Source of the DNA: CAZBBC01 sp964489835
GTDB lineage: Bacteria > Calditrichota > Calditrichia > JAJRVZ01
Direction: 5' to 3'
DNA: 64,000 nucleotides
Assembly: GCA_964489835.1 (NCBI GenBank)
Contig: CAZBBC010000010.1
Location: 1 to 64,000, forward strand
The position numbers were made by a program, and so were the translations under genes. Positions 18,694-28,377 of the stretch are shown here, piece after piece; position 1 is the first letter of the stretch, and each line of letters starts with the position of its first letter. The notes below the pieces were generated by a model that saw nothing but the letters and a program-made list of their open reading frames with translations, ran no database searches and was not told the DNA's origin.

Positions 18694-19755
18694 TCAGAAA
18701 ATAGCGGATAAAATTCCTTTTGCCTTCATTAATTCTGCACAAAGGATGGCGCCGCCAGCGGCACCGCGAACTGTATTGTGTGTAAGTACTGAGAATTTAT
18801 AATCAAAAAGCGGGCACTCACGCAGCCTGCCGATGGATACGGCCATACCATTTTCCAAATTGCGATGCAGACGTGGTTGCGGATAATCGGCTTCTTCAAA
18901 ATAATGGATGGGTAAACCGGGAGCGGAAGGTAGTTTTAATCTTTGTGGTTCACCTCTGAATTGTTGCCATGAAGCAATCACCTCTTCCCGCTTCGCTTTT
19001 CTTTTTAAGGAAACCTGAACCGATAAAAGATGACCGTCAATGACCGGAATACGATTACACTGAGCGCTGATCGGTAGATGTAATAAATCAATGCCCTTTT
19101 CACCGACCTGCCCTAAGATTTTCAGAGGTTCTGTCTCCAATTTTTGTTCTTCACCGGCAATGTGCGGAATGGCGTTTTCTAAAATAGACAGACCGGCTAC
19201 ACCCGGAAATCCCGCGCCCGATATTGCCTGCAATGTAACAACATTTAATTGATTTAGACCAAAATTATCTAGTAACGGTTTTATGGCCATTACCAGCCCG
19301 ATGGTCGAACAATTTGGATTTGTTACAATTTTACCCGCTGTATATTCCTGTTTGTTTAATAATTCCAGATGATCGGCATTCACTTCCGGTATGAGCAAGG
19401 GAACATAAGGGTCAAAACGGTGATTTTTTGAATTCGATACCACGATGTAACCGGCCCTGGCAAGATTTTCTTCTACTTCGCCGGCTACAGAAGCGTCCAG
19501 ACCGGAAAAAACCAATCGACATTTCAGTGAGGGATCACAGGGTTTCACTTTCAACCGTCTGATCTTTTCGGGAATTTTGCCCGGAAGAAACCAATGAACA
19601 GCATCTGCGTATGTTTTTCCTGCTGATCGTTCCGACGCTGCTACTTCTCTCACCTCAAAATACGGATGATCCTCTAATAATTGAATAAACTTCTGTCCGA
19701 CACTACCCGTTGCTCCAAGTATGCCAACAGGAATTTTCTGATTCGTTTTTTTCAC
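18694..19755 (-). CDS. asd: Aspartate-semialdehyde dehydrogenase, archaeal/fungal type
   Basis: Reduces aspartyl phosphate to aspartate semialdehyde, the step between the two ThrA activities. 353 residues, normal for this subclass. GATGSVGQKF (about residue 14) is the NADP loop and NPNCSTIGL (about residue 146) holds the catalytic cysteine. The overall pattern, including the HNTVRGAAGGA region at the end, is that of the archaeal/fungal type rather than the E. coli type. Its stop is only 9 bp from the convergent amt stop, and it is separated from the his genes by a repeat-filled gap of 293 bp. Confidence 0.93.
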   Translation of the reverse strand: MKKTNQKIPVGILGATGSVGQKFIQLLEDHPYFEVREVAASERSAGKTYADAVHWFLPGKIPEKIRRLKVKPCDPSLKCRLVFSGLDASVAGEVEENLARAGYIVVSNSKNHRFDPYVPLLIPEVNADHLELLNKQEYTAGKIVTNPNCSTIGLVMAIKPLLDNFGLNQLNVVTLQAISGAGFPGVAGLSILENAIPHIAGEEQKLETEPLKILGQVGEKGIDLLHLPISAQCNRIPVIDGHLLSVQVSLKRKAKREEVIASWQQFRGEPQRLKLPSAPGLPIHYFEEADYPQPRLHRNLENGMAVSIGRLRECPLFDYKFSVLTHNTVRGAAGGAILCAELMKAKGILSAIF

Positions 19756-19787
19756 GATCTTTCCTTTAAATAATTTAGGTGGTGTAA

Positions 19788-19976
19788 AAAATAACCACAG
19801 AGAACCTATGGCTCACCCTTGGTTGAGCGACGGCCTCTGGCCATTCAAATAAGAACGAATATAAATAATTTTTACCACGAAGGTCACGAAGATCTTATAT
19901 TAATAATTCTTTAGTCTTTAGCGAAGTTAACACAAAAATTATGTTAATATTTAATAACTTCGTGCGCTTCGTGTTT
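19788..19976. repeat. ACCACGAAG-type inverted repeats in asd-hisIE gap
   Basis: ACCACGAAGGTCACGAAG (about 19874) and, 65 bases on, CTTCGTGCGCTTCGTG (about 19954) form a long imperfect inverted repeat. A second small palindrome with GGCC arms (GCGACGGCCTCTGGCC) lies near 19825. Related elements occur at 25132, 32522 and 41921. There is no coding potential in the gap. Confidence 0.7.
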
Positions 19977-20048
19977 AACATTTTAATCAATACGGTATGC
20001 AACTTCAAAAACGCAAGCAGAATTTATAAAAACGTGTTGCCCATCACT

Positions 20049-20645
20049 CTATTTTAGATGACGTTGAGCAAGAACTTCCTCGACTTCCCCTAATTGAATT
20101 CCTCTCTCGGCAAATAAAACCAGAAGATGGTACAGCAAATCGGCCGACTCTTCTTTTAGTTTTGCATTATTACCACTGACCGCTTCAATAATCGTTTCCG
20201 TTGCTTCCTCACCAACTTTTTGGGCAATTTTATTAATACCTTCGGCAAATAATTTTGCTGTATAAGAACCTTTTGGTGGATTTGATTTGCGCAGATGAAT
20301 TATTTTTTCAAGATCTGCTAAAAAAGATATCCCCGTTTGATTTTTCTCATCAAAACAAGTATCCTGACCGGTATGACAAACCGGACCGGTCGGTATGGCT
20401 TTTATCAGGATCGTATCCTGATCACAATCCACAAGTAACTCACGAAATAATAAATAGTTACCGGATGTTTCTCCTTTTGTCCACAACGTCTGTCTGGAAC
20501 GGCTGAAAAATGTCACCTTCCCTTCTTGGCGCGTCTTATCCAGGGCTTCCTGATTCATGAAACCGAGCATAAGTACTTTTGCTGTTGAGGCATCCTGAAC
20601 AATAACCGGTATTAAACCATTATTTTTTTCAAAATCTAATGTCAT
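20049..20645 (-). CDS. hisIE: Phosphoribosyl-AMP cyclohydrolase / phosphoribosyl-ATP pyrophosphatase
   Basis: Bifunctional enzyme for histidine steps 2 and 3, 198 residues. The N-terminal HisI domain (to about residue 110) shows SRSRQTLWTKGETSGN and metal-binding cysteines (DCDQDT, CHTGQDTCF). The C-terminal HisE domain shows GEEATETIIEA and ESADLLYHLLVL. Last gene of the his operon; its start overlaps the hisF stop by 4 bp. Confidence 0.96.
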   Translation of the reverse strand: MTLDFEKNNGLIPVIVQDASTAKVLMLGFMNQEALDKTRQEGKVTFFSRSRQTLWTKGETSGNYLLFRELLVDCDQDTILIKAIPTGPVCHTGQDTCFDEKNQTGISFLADLEKIIHLRKSNPPKGSYTAKLFAEGINKIAQKVGEEATETIIEAVSGNNAKLKEESADLLYHLLVLFAERGIQLGEVEEVLAQRHLK

Positions 20646-21397
20646 AATCGCACCGAAATGTTATTTTCATTTAAATACTTTTTAAGTTGCGGGATTGATA
20701 TTTCACCAAAATGGAAGATACTTGCTGCCAATGCTGCATCTGCTTTTCCTTTAGTAAAAACATCGACAAAATGTTCCATGGTTCCTGCCCCTCCGGAAGC
20801 AATGATCGGAACCGGTAACGCTTCTGACAAAGAACGGGTGATATCCAGAGCATAACCCGTTTTTGTTCCATCATGATTCATTGAAGTGAGCATGATCTCA
20901 CCGATACCGCGCTCCACCGCCTCTTTCGCCCACTCTTCCGTCCATTTATCGGTAGGCGTACGACCACCATGTACGTACACCTGCCATTTTTTACCGTTAA
21001 AATGCGTATCAATGGCCAGTACCACACACTGGCTGCCAAAATTACCGGCCAGGCGATCGATCATATCCGGATTCCTTACGGCGGCTGAATTGATGGTAAT
21101 TTTATCCGCCCCTGCCTCCAGCAAAATGGAAACATCTTTCTCAGAACGGATACCACCACCAACCGTGAAAGGAATATTAACATGACGGGCAACTTTTTTT
21201 ACCAGTTGTTCTAAAGTGGCCCGATATTCGATAGTCGCCGTAATATCCAGAAATATAAGTTCATCAGCTCCCTGCTCGGCATAAGCCTGCCCCAGGGAGA
21301 CCGGGTCACCGGCTTCACGAATTTTTACAAAATTAATACCCTTGACCGTTTTGCCATCTTTAATGTCCAGACAGGGAATGATTCGTTTGGTTAACAT
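20642..21397 (-). CDS. hisF: Imidazole glycerol phosphate synthase cyclase subunit
   Basis: The TIM-barrel partner of HisH; it uses ammonia from HisH to form imidazole glycerol phosphate and AICAR. 251 residues, full length. The catalytic aspartates are present in CLDIKDGKTVKG (Asp11) and in VLAIDTHFNG (about residue 130). Phosphate-binding loops include GGGIRSEKD and ASGGAGTMEH. Overlaps hisA by 7 bp upstream and hisIE by 4 bp downstream. Confidence 0.97.
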   Translation of the reverse strand: MLTKRIIPCLDIKDGKTVKGINFVKIREAGDPVSLGQAYAEQGADELIFLDITATIEYRATLEQLVKKVARHVNIPFTVGGGIRSEKDVSILLEAGADKITINSAAVRNPDMIDRLAGNFGSQCVVLAIDTHFNGKKWQVYVHGGRTPTDKWTEEWAKEAVERGIGEIMLTSMNHDGTKTGYALDITRSLSEALPVPIIASGGAGTMEHFVDVFTKGKADAALAASIFHFGEISIPQLKKYLNENNISVRL

Positions 21398-22113
21398 AAA
21401 AAAGGCCTTAACTCCTCTAATTTAATATAGCCTTCATAAAGGGCCTTACCAATAATAACACCGCTGACCCCTGATTCACCCAACAACACAAGGTCATCAA
21501 TTTTACTTACGCCTCCGCTGGCAATAAGTTGAAGTTCAGGAAATTTATCTGTTAGTGCCCGGTAGAGACTGACTGCTGGCCCCTGAAGCACACCATCCCT
21601 GGAGACATCAGTGCAGATGGCATATTTAAATCCTAAGGCCATCTGCTCATCCAGAAAAGACTCTATATTAATGTCCGTCTGTTCCTGCCATCCGGATATA
21701 ACAATTTTATGATTTGAAACATCCGCACCAAGAATAATTTTTTCTGCCCCATATCTGTCCAGCCAGGACTTTACCATTGGTTTATTTTTTACCGCGATAC
21801 TTCCCGCGGTAATTTGTTTCGCTCCGCTATCAAAGGCCACACGGATATCGTTCTCGGATTGGATTCCACCACCAAAATCAATCTTTAGGGAAGTATGGGC
21901 GGCAACTTTTTCCAGGACGTCATGATTGACAATACGTTTCCGGCGTGCCCCATCCAAATCAACCATATGCAGATGCTTCACGCCAATATCTTCAAATCTT
22001 TTCGCCACCGCCAACGGGTCATTGTCATACACTTTTTTAGTATCAAAATCTCCCCGGGTCAGCCTGACGCATTTGCCCCCGATAATATCCATCGCTGGTA
22101 TAATTGTCATCAT
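21391..22113 (-). CDS. hisA: ProFAR isomerase
   Basis: Isomerises ProFAR to PRFAR in histidine synthesis. A TIM barrel of 240 residues related to HisF. The catalytic aspartates lie in PAMDIIGGKCVRL (residue 8 or 9) and CTDVSRDGVLQGP (about residue 130). Phosphate loops GGGIQSEND and ASGGVSKIDD are present. The start is joined to the hisH stop by an ATGA overlap. Confidence 0.96.
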   Translation of the reverse strand: MMTIIPAMDIIGGKCVRLTRGDFDTKKVYDNDPLAVAKRFEDIGVKHLHMVDLDGARRKRIVNHDVLEKVAAHTSLKIDFGGGIQSENDIRVAFDSGAKQITAGSIAVKNKPMVKSWLDRYGAEKIILGADVSNHKIVISGWQEQTDINIESFLDEQMALGFKYAICTDVSRDGVLQGPAVSLYRALTDKFPELQLIASGGVSKIDDLVLLGESGVSGVIIGKALYEGYIKLEELRPFLC

Positions 22114-22691
22114 AATGAAAGAAAGTTTTTTAATATTTGTTCACCAACCCGGGCGCTTTTTTCCGGATGAAATTGTAAAGCATAGAAATTGTCTTTTTGC
22201 ATCGCAGACGAAAAATCCACCGTATACGAGGTTTGGGCAACCGCATACGGATTTTTTTCCGCATAATAACTGTGAACAAAATAAACATAACTGCCTTCAC
22301 TGACTTTATCAAACATTTTACCCTTCAGTTCACATAACGCATTCCATCCCATATGCGGTACCTTTCCGGTGGATGGGAATTTTTTCACCGCCACCGGAAA
22401 CATATTTAAGCATTCCGTATCGTTTTCCTCCGAGTATTGACACATCAGCTGCAGCCCAAGACAGATACCAAGAAACGGCTGTTCAAGAGAAATCAGTATT
22501 TCAGACAGTTCTCTCTCGTTCAAGTAGGTCATCGCCGAATGGGCCTCTCCAACGCCGGGAAAAATGACCTTATCAGAATTTATCAACGTCCGCCGGTCAT
22601 CGGTAACTACCGGATCGATACCTAATCTTTGCAGCGCAAGCCGGACAGAATGTAGATTACCGGCATTATATTTAACAATCGCAACCTTCAT
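22110..22691 (-). CDS. hisH: Imidazole glycerol phosphate synthase glutaminase subunit
   Basis: Class I glutamine amidotransferase supplying ammonia to HisF. 193 residues. The catalytic cysteine is in GICLGLQLM (about residue 78) and the His-Glu pair in FHPEKSARVG near the C-terminus (about residue 175). The oxyanion region FPGVGEAHSAM is present. Overlaps both neighbours (hisB and hisA) by 4 bp, so stoichiometric coupled translation is likely. Confidence 0.96.
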   Translation of the reverse strand: MKVAIVKYNAGNLHSVRLALQRLGIDPVVTDDRRTLINSDKVIFPGVGEAHSAMTYLNERELSEILISLEQPFLGICLGLQLMCQYSEENDTECLNMFPVAVKKFPSTGKVPHMGWNALCELKGKMFDKVSEGSYVYFVHSYYAEKNPYAVAQTSYTVDFSSAMQKDNFYALQFHPEKSARVGEQILKNFLSL

Positions 22692-23785
22692 AGGAGGCCT
22701 TTGGTACTGGGAATCTGCTTATTCCCGGGATCGCGCTGAACAGCCATTCTAAATGCCCGGGCAAATGCTTTAAATATCGCCTCAATTTTGTGATGTTCAT
22801 TTTTCCCTTTGGCATTGATATATATATTACATTTTGCGCTATCAGCAAAGGATTTGAAAAAGTGATAGAACATCTCTGTCGGCATATCCCCAATATGTTC
22901 CCGTTTAAATTTTACTTTCCACACCAATTCACTGCGACCGGAAAGATCAATCGCTACCCGGGAAATGGATTCATCCATTGGTAACATAAAACCATAACGT
23001 TCAATACCGGTTTTCTTCCCCATCGCCTTTTGAGCCGCCTCACCAAGGGCGATGGCCGTATCTTCAACCGTATGGTGTTCATCGACGTGCAAATCACCTT
23101 TTACGGAAATCCGCAGATCACATAATGAGTGTTTGGCAAATAAATCAAGCATGTGATCAAAAAAACCAATGCCCGTCTTTACCTCGGAACCTCCTTTTCC
23201 ATCCAAATTTAAGAGGACGGATATATCCGTTTCTTTGGTGGTTCGTTTTGCTTCTGCTATACGATCGGGGAACCGCAGGAATTGATAAACTTCTTTCCAA
23301 TCTTTCGTTACCAGAGCAGCCGAACCGTCCGCTTCCACTCTCCCTCCTAGAATAATCGCTCTCGCTCCTAAATTGTCGGCCAATTGAACATCGGTAAGTC
23401 GATCACCAATGACATAGGAATCTTTCAGATTATATTTACCCTTCATGTATTTTTTCAGCAGGTCTGTCCCCGGCTTTCTTGTTGGCTTGTTTTCATGGGG
23501 AAGACTACGATCGATGATGATATTCTTAAAGTGTATACCCTCACTTTCAAGAATTTTCAACATTTTGTTTTGTACCGGCCAGAATGTATCCTCAGGAAAA
23601 GATCTTGTACCAAGACCATCCTGATTGCTTACCATAACCAATTCATAGTCTAATTCGGAAGCAATACGATGTAAATTCACAATGACCCCGGGATAAAATT
23701 CCATTTTCTCCAGAGAATCTATTTGCTTATCCGCTGGTTCAACTAAAATAGTACCATCTCTGTCAATAAATAATATTTTTTTCAT
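22688..23785 (-). CDS. hisB: Bifunctional histidinol phosphatase / IGP dehydratase
   Basis: Two histidine-pathway enzymes in one chain of 365 residues. N-terminal HAD phosphatase (HisN type) with the nucleophile motif DRDGT at residues 7-11 and GDRLTDVQLADN about residue 127. C-terminal imidazole glycerol phosphate dehydratase with DHMLDLFAKH, DEHHTVEDTA and EHHKIEAIFK metal-binding motifs. I use ATG 23785, as GGGAAG lies just upstream and the phosphatase motif follows at once; an upstream ATG at 23830 lacks a site. A gap of 266 bp with a repeat separates it from hisC. Confidence 0.95.
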   Translation of the reverse strand: MKKILFIDRDGTILVEPADKQIDSLEKMEFYPGVIVNLHRIASELDYELVMVSNQDGLGTRSFPEDTFWPVQNKMLKILESEGIHFKNIIIDRSLPHENKPTRKPGTDLLKKYMKGKYNLKDSYVIGDRLTDVQLADNLGARAIILGGRVEADGSAALVTKDWKEVYQFLRFPDRIAEAKRTTKETDISVLLNLDGKGGSEVKTGIGFFDHMLDLFAKHSLCDLRISVKGDLHVDEHHTVEDTAIALGEAAQKAMGKKTGIERYGFMLPMDESISRVAIDLSGRSELVWKVKFKREHIGDMPTEMFYHFFKSFADSAKCNIYINAKGKNEHHKIEAIFKAFARAFRMAVQRDPGNKQIPSTKGLL

Positions 23786-23931
23786 TTCTTCCCATTTTTT
23801 TATAGTGTCCAAATTAAAAACTATTTTCAACTTGAGTTATTATTTTTAAAGAGTATAAAGATATCTCCCCTTCGAATGGGCAGTTGCAGATTCTCTTTAT
23901 TCCCACAGCTGTTAAAGTATGAACGCTCTGT

Positions 23932-24021
23932 CTCCCCCTTGGTAAAGGGGGACTAAGGGGGATATATACTCTTCTATGTTATTTATTTACAACCCCCTAA
24001 CCCCCTTTTCTAAGGGGGAAT
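23932..24021. repeat. C/G-tract inverted repeat, copy C
   Basis: Nearly identical to copy B: 88 bases with one difference, including the central AT segment. It lies between hisC and hisB inside the his operon. CAGTTGCAGATT at about 23881 is also shared with copy B's left flank. Confidence 0.88.
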
Positions 24022-24051
24022 AGATTTTGCGTCTGCTTCCATGGGCAAATT

Positions 24052-25098
24052 CTATGTAATCCCCTTTTGCAAGAAATCAATTAATATTTTATTTTCTTCA
24101 GCCGTTCCTACGGTGATCCGCAGACAATTGCTACAATGGATCATACCTGACCGATCCCGTACGATGATTCCTTTGTCCAGTAAGGACTGAAATATCTTTT
24201 GCGAATCCCTGAACCGAACCAGTAAAAAATTAGCATCCGACGGGTGGATCTTTTCAACAATATCCATTGAAGATAGTGATTCAATCAAAGAGTATCGTTG
24301 TTCTAGAATCTCTTTTACAAATTGGTCTTTCTTCTCAGGTTTTTCTAAAGCTTTTAATGCCGCTTGCTGCGTCAATATGTTGATATTATAGGGATATTTT
24401 ATGTGATTCAAAATATTAATTATTGAGGGGTGGGCAATCGCCATTCCCAGGCGTAATCCTGCCATACCCCAGGCCTTTGAAAAGGTCTGCAGGATAATCA
24501 GATTTTCATATTTTCCCAGATTCATCATCCAACCGGATTCTGGGGAAAAATCAATATAGGCTTCATCGATAACAACCAATCCTTTAAACTTTTGCAGAAT
24601 AGTTTTAATGGTTTGATGTTCAAAACAATTTCCGCTGGGATTGTTCGGTGAGCAGATAAAGACCAGTTTAACATTTTTTGAGAGAGTTGTCAGCACGGCC
24701 GGGAGATCAATAGCAAAGGCCTCAGTAAGCGGAATAGTGATTTTTTTGATATCATTCAGATCTGCGCACACCCCATACATGCCATAGGTCGGCGGCATCA
24801 ATAAAATCTCGTCTTTGCCCGGTTGACAAAAGGCGCGGATCAACAAATCGATCGCTTCGTCACTGCCATTGCCAAGAAATATCTGATCTTCAGAGAGATT
24901 CTTTAAAGCGGCGATTTTTTTCTTTAACTGCCATTGATAGGGATCCGGGTAACGGTTGGCCCTTTCCAGACTGACCGATCCCAGTGAATTTTCATTGGCA
25001 TCAAGGAATATTCCCTCACTACCATTGTATTCTTCACGTGCCGAACGATAGGGAGTAAAATGTCTGATATTATCCCTCAAAAGGTCCTTAATTTTCAT
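24052..25098 (-). CDS. hisC: Histidinol-phosphate aminotransferase
   Basis: PLP aminotransferase converting imidazole acetol phosphate to histidinol phosphate. 348 residues. Fold type I signatures: LGNGSDEAIDLL (about residue 74), SPNNPSGN (about residue 150), DEAYIDF (about residue 178) and the PLP lysine in FSKAWGMAGLRLG (about residue 208). Fourth in the his operon order; bounded on both sides by repeat-filled gaps. Confidence 0.95.
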   Translation of the reverse strand: MKIKDLLRDNIRHFTPYRSAREEYNGSEGIFLDANENSLGSVSLERANRYPDPYQWQLKKKIAALKNLSEDQIFLGNGSDEAIDLLIRAFCQPGKDEILLMPPTYGMYGVCADLNDIKKITIPLTEAFAIDLPAVLTTLSKNVKLVFICSPNNPSGNCFEHQTIKTILQKFKGLVVIDEAYIDFSPESGWMMNLGKYENLIILQTFSKAWGMAGLRLGMAIAHPSIINILNHIKYPYNINILTQQAALKALEKPEKKDQFVKEILEQRYSLIESLSSMDIVEKIHPSDANFLLVRFRDSQKIFQSLLDKGIIVRDRSGMIHCSNCLRITVGTAEENKILIDFLQKGIT

Positions 25099-25131
25099 TA
25101 TATTCCCTTTTTATCTACTCGGTAGGGTCAA

Positions 25132-25245
25132 AAATAACCACAAAGGACATAAAGTTTTTATACTAGTTTTTATCTTTGTGACCGGCGCCTATCCTGAAGA
25201 CCTATAGGTCGAAGGATGCCTTCTTTGTGATCATTGTGTTTAATT
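25132..25245. repeat. ACCACAAAG-type inverted repeat in hisD-hisC gap
   Basis: AACCACAAAGGACATAAAG (about 25135) and CTTTGTGATCATTGTGTT (about 25223) form the arms. An inner palindrome near 25190-25212 contains CCTGAAGACCTATAGGTC. The remaining bases up to 25373 are GC-rich, with small inverted repeats and no gene. Confidence 0.6.
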
Positions 25246-25373
25246 TTTAAAATTATATTAAAATTCTCTTAGTTTGACGATTATGGTCTACTGGTCTTTA
25301 GATCCGGTCCCACGGGGTGGGCTCAGAGTATTTCTCTGTGGGCTCTGCCTGCCCGCCCACTGGCGTGGTGGTT

Positions 25374-26693
25374 TCATCTTTTAATCCCATTTTTCCCTGG
25401 AACTTTTGACTCTATCAACTGCTCTAAGCGAATGGAAACGGCTTGTTTATGGGCCATTAACTGTTCAGATTCTGCCATTATTTCGATAGCTGGTCCAATT
25501 TCCTGCAATCCCCGGGGACTAATTTTCTGATAGGTTATTTTTTTCAAAAAGCAATCGACGGATACGCCGCTAAAACTGCGCGCGAATCCATTGGTTGCTA
25601 AAACGTGATTTGTACCGGAGGCATAGTCACCCGCTGATTCCGGTGAATAATTACCCAAAAAAACCGATCCTGCGTTAATTATTTTATCTGAAACCTGATC
25701 CGGATCTTTAACCATCAAAATCAGATGTTCCGGGGCATATTCATTAATCATATCTATCCCGATATCAAGATCTTCAACCAGGATCATCTTGCTGTTTTCC
25801 AGCGAAGAATTTATTAAATCATGCCTGGGTATTTGCAGCAATTGTTTTTCAACAGCCGCCTGGACAGCTTTGATCATTTCCATTTGATTGGTTATCAACA
25901 ATACCTGACTGTCCACACCGTGTTCAGCCTGTGAGAGTAGATCAGCAGCAATAAAGGACGGATTCGCCGATTGGTCGGCTAAAACAAGGACCTCTGAGGG
26001 TCCGGCGGGCATATCGATAGCCACACCCTCCATACTCACGCGCATTTTTGCTGCGGTGACGTACGGGTTGCCAGGACCAAAAATCTTATAGACCCCGGGG
26101 ACAGTCCCCGTTCCATAAGCCATAGCCGCAATCGCTTGTGCTCCTCCCACTTTAAATATTTTCTTAATACCTAAACGGTCGGCCGTATAAAGAATAGCCG
26201 GATGGATAACACCGTTTCGATCCGGTGGGGTGCATAATATTATTTCCGAACAACCGGCAATCGCTGCCGGAACGGCAAGCATGATAACCGTCGAAAATAG
26301 CGGCGCGTTACCCCCCGGAATATAAAATCCAACTTTTTCGATCGGTATATTCTTGCGCCAGCAAATGACACCGGGGCTGGTTTCAACTTTTTTTTCTTCG
26401 ATAAGTTGTTGCCGGTGAAATATTTCGATATTTCTAATGGCCACTTCAATCGCTGATTTAAGCGATGCATCTATATCTGATCCAGCCTTAGCGATCTCAT
26501 CTGCAGTCACATTCAAATGTTCCAATGCGACTTTATCAAACTCTTTTGTAAATCGAATTAGTGCCCTGTCACCCTCTGTCTTCACCGCATTCATAATGAT
26601 AGCGATTTCATTATCCATAGTTTCCATTTGTGGCCCCGGTCTTTGCAATATGGAAGACCAGGTATTTCTTTCAGGATTAAGGATTATTTCCAT
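25374..26693 (-). CDS. hisD: Histidinol dehydrogenase
   Basis: Zinc- and NAD-dependent enzyme performing the last two oxidations to histidine. 439 residues, the usual length. Family signature AEHGVDSQVLL is near residue 262 and the EHL motif (EYAPEHLIL) near residue 325. GGNAPLFSTV and GPGNPYV blocks are also present. Second gene of the his operon, 779 bp downstream of hisG, an unusually large gap filled by repeats. Confidence 0.96.
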   Translation of the reverse strand: MEIILNPERNTWSSILQRPGPQMETMDNEIAIIMNAVKTEGDRALIRFTKEFDKVALEHLNVTADEIAKAGSDIDASLKSAIEVAIRNIEIFHRQQLIEEKKVETSPGVICWRKNIPIEKVGFYIPGGNAPLFSTVIMLAVPAAIAGCSEIILCTPPDRNGVIHPAILYTADRLGIKKIFKVGGAQAIAAMAYGTGTVPGVYKIFGPGNPYVTAAKMRVSMEGVAIDMPAGPSEVLVLADQSANPSFIAADLLSQAEHGVDSQVLLITNQMEMIKAVQAAVEKQLLQIPRHDLINSSLENSKMILVEDLDIGIDMINEYAPEHLILMVKDPDQVSDKIINAGSVFLGNYSPESAGDYASGTNHVLATNGFARSFSGVSVDCFLKKITYQKISPRGLQEIGPAIEIMAESEQLMAHKQAVSIRLEQLIESKVPGKNGIKR

Positions 26694-26808
26694 GATTTAT
26701 ACTCAATGTTATTTTATTAATTGATATTATAAATGCACGATTTAAAAATTTCGATAGTACTGATAATATTGATAATTTCTATTATTAAACACAATGTATA
26801 CACTTTTA

Positions 26809-27086
26809 TGTCCCGTTAGGGACATTATATTTATAGCAAAAACAATTCATAAAAAAAGCCTAGTCCCGTCAGGGACGTAATTTTGACTCAACATCTTTTA
26901 AAATATATCTCTCATTATAAAGTATGTCAAAACGATTCAACAACTCCGGTATTAATTGGTGTGCTCTATAGCCAATGAAAACATTAATGTGCAGGTATTG
27001 GCCATGTTTTTAATATTTCATCCCCACCGGGACTTTAGAATATTGGATAATATGATTGCTATAAATATTTTGTCCCTAGCGGGACA
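26809..27086. mobile_element. 278-bp MITE-like element with 31-bp terminal inverted repeats
   Basis: The ends are 31-bp inverted repeats (26809-26839 and 27056-27086) that agree at 28 of 31 positions; each end is itself a hairpin (TGTCCCG.TAGGGACA). Inside is a second inverted pair of similar hairpins (GTCCCGTCAGGGAC near 26871; CCCCACCGGGAC near 27021). There is no open reading frame. It sits between hisG and hisD. The structure suggests a non-autonomous element or a paired REP-like unit. Confidence 0.7.
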
Positions 27087-27300
27087 GTTATATAGTTAAA
27101 TTTTCTCATTCCTTCGACTTTATTTAGGATGACGAAAGAGATTTCGGATTAGTTTTTTGATTTAAGTCTTTTTGTTTATTAAATCCCTAGACCATTTGAT
27201 ATTCCGGTGTTAATTGCTAATGATTAAAGTTTTTTACCGGACACTCATGATTTGATATTATTAATGCATGGTTTAAAAAATTGATTTAATTAACGATTAT

Positions 27301-27389
27301 AGAACTCATCCCCAAACCCCTTCTCTTGAAAAGAGAAGGGGCTCCCTAAAGTCCCTCTCTTTCCAAGAGAGGGATTTAGGGTGAGTTCT
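27301..27389. repeat. 89-bp double-hairpin element with AGAACTCA ends
   Basis: Begins AGAACTCA and ends TGAGTTCT. Inside are two strong hairpins: CCCCTTCTCTT/AAGAGAAGGGG and TCCCTCTCTT/AAGAGAGGGA. This is a self-contained palindromic element in the hisG-hisD gap. It could act as a terminator-like or mRNA-stabilising structure. Confidence 0.75.
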
Positions 27390-27472
27390 TTAAATCAAGT
27401 CTCTATGTTTATTTAATCTCTAAACCATTTTATTATCCTGTTATCCTGGCAAAAAAATCTTACCGGACAGGT

Positions 27473-28327
27473 CTATATGATCATTTTTTCAATGGGAATT
27501 ATCAGGATACCCTGCGCTCCTGCGTTTTTTAGTTTTTCAATACTTTGCCAGAAATCATCTTCCCGGATTACCGAATGCAAAGAACTCCAGTTTTCCAGGG
27601 CAATCGGCATTATCGTAGGACTTTTCATTCCCGGTAATATCTGGCAGATTTCATCAATCTTGTCATTGGGCGTGTTAAGCAAAATGTATTTATAATTTCG
27701 TGCTTTTTTTACGGCACTTATCCGAAAATTTAATTTTTCAAGAATGGCTTCCTTCTCTTTGTTTAATTTCGGATGAATGAGAAGAACGGCCTCCGAGTTC
27801 ATCACGGTTTCGACTTCTTTCAAACCGTTACTTATCAGCGTACTGCCGGTACTGACAATGTCGAATATGGCATCTGCCATACCAACACCCGGTGCGATTT
27901 CAACAGAGCCACTAATTTGGTGAATAGACACTTTCAATCCTTTTTTATCAGAGAATTTCTTTAGAATATTAGGATATGAGGTGGCAATACTAAGGCCATT
28001 TAAATCTTTAATATCCTTATAGACCATCTGCTTCGGGATAGCGATGGCAAGCCGGCATTTTGCAAAGCCTAAGCGCTTACTTATCTTTAAAGACTTTCCT
28101 TTTTCCACATAAACATTTTCTCCGACAATGCCTATATCTGCGGCAGCATCTGCAATACATTCAGGGATATCATCATCCCGGAGATATAATATTTGCAGAG
28201 GAAAATTTGAGGCAATCGCTTTCAGTTTATCATTTCTTCCATGAATAAAGGAGATACCGCAATCTTTGAGCAACTTTTCCGTTTGCTCGTTCAGTCTTCC
28301 TGATTTTTGTACGGCTAAGGTTAACAT
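27473..28327 (-). CDS. hisG: ATP phosphoribosyltransferase, long form
   Basis: First enzyme of histidine synthesis, joining ATP and PRPP. 284 residues, the long form: a catalytic periplasmic-binding-like domain with the PRPP loop region (GVGMADAIFDIVSTGSTL, about residues 157-174) and a C-terminal ACT-like regulatory domain (about residues 205-284), which binds histidine for feedback inhibition. First gene of the operon. An attenuator leader lies about 175 bases upstream. Sequence resembles Bacteroidota HisG. Confidence 0.95.
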   Translation of the reverse strand: MLTLAVQKSGRLNEQTEKLLKDCGISFIHGRNDKLKAIASNFPLQILYLRDDDIPECIADAAADIGIVGENVYVEKGKSLKISKRLGFAKCRLAIAIPKQMVYKDIKDLNGLSIATSYPNILKKFSDKKGLKVSIHQISGSVEIAPGVGMADAIFDIVSTGSTLISNGLKEVETVMNSEAVLLIHPKLNKEKEAILEKLNFRISAVKKARNYKYILLNTPNDKIDEICQILPGMKSPTIMPIALENWSSLHSVIREDDFWQSIEKLKNAGAQGILIIPIEKMII

Positions 28328-28377
28328 CTGAGTCTCACATATTTAAAATTAATGTTTCATGAATATTGGATAAGAAG

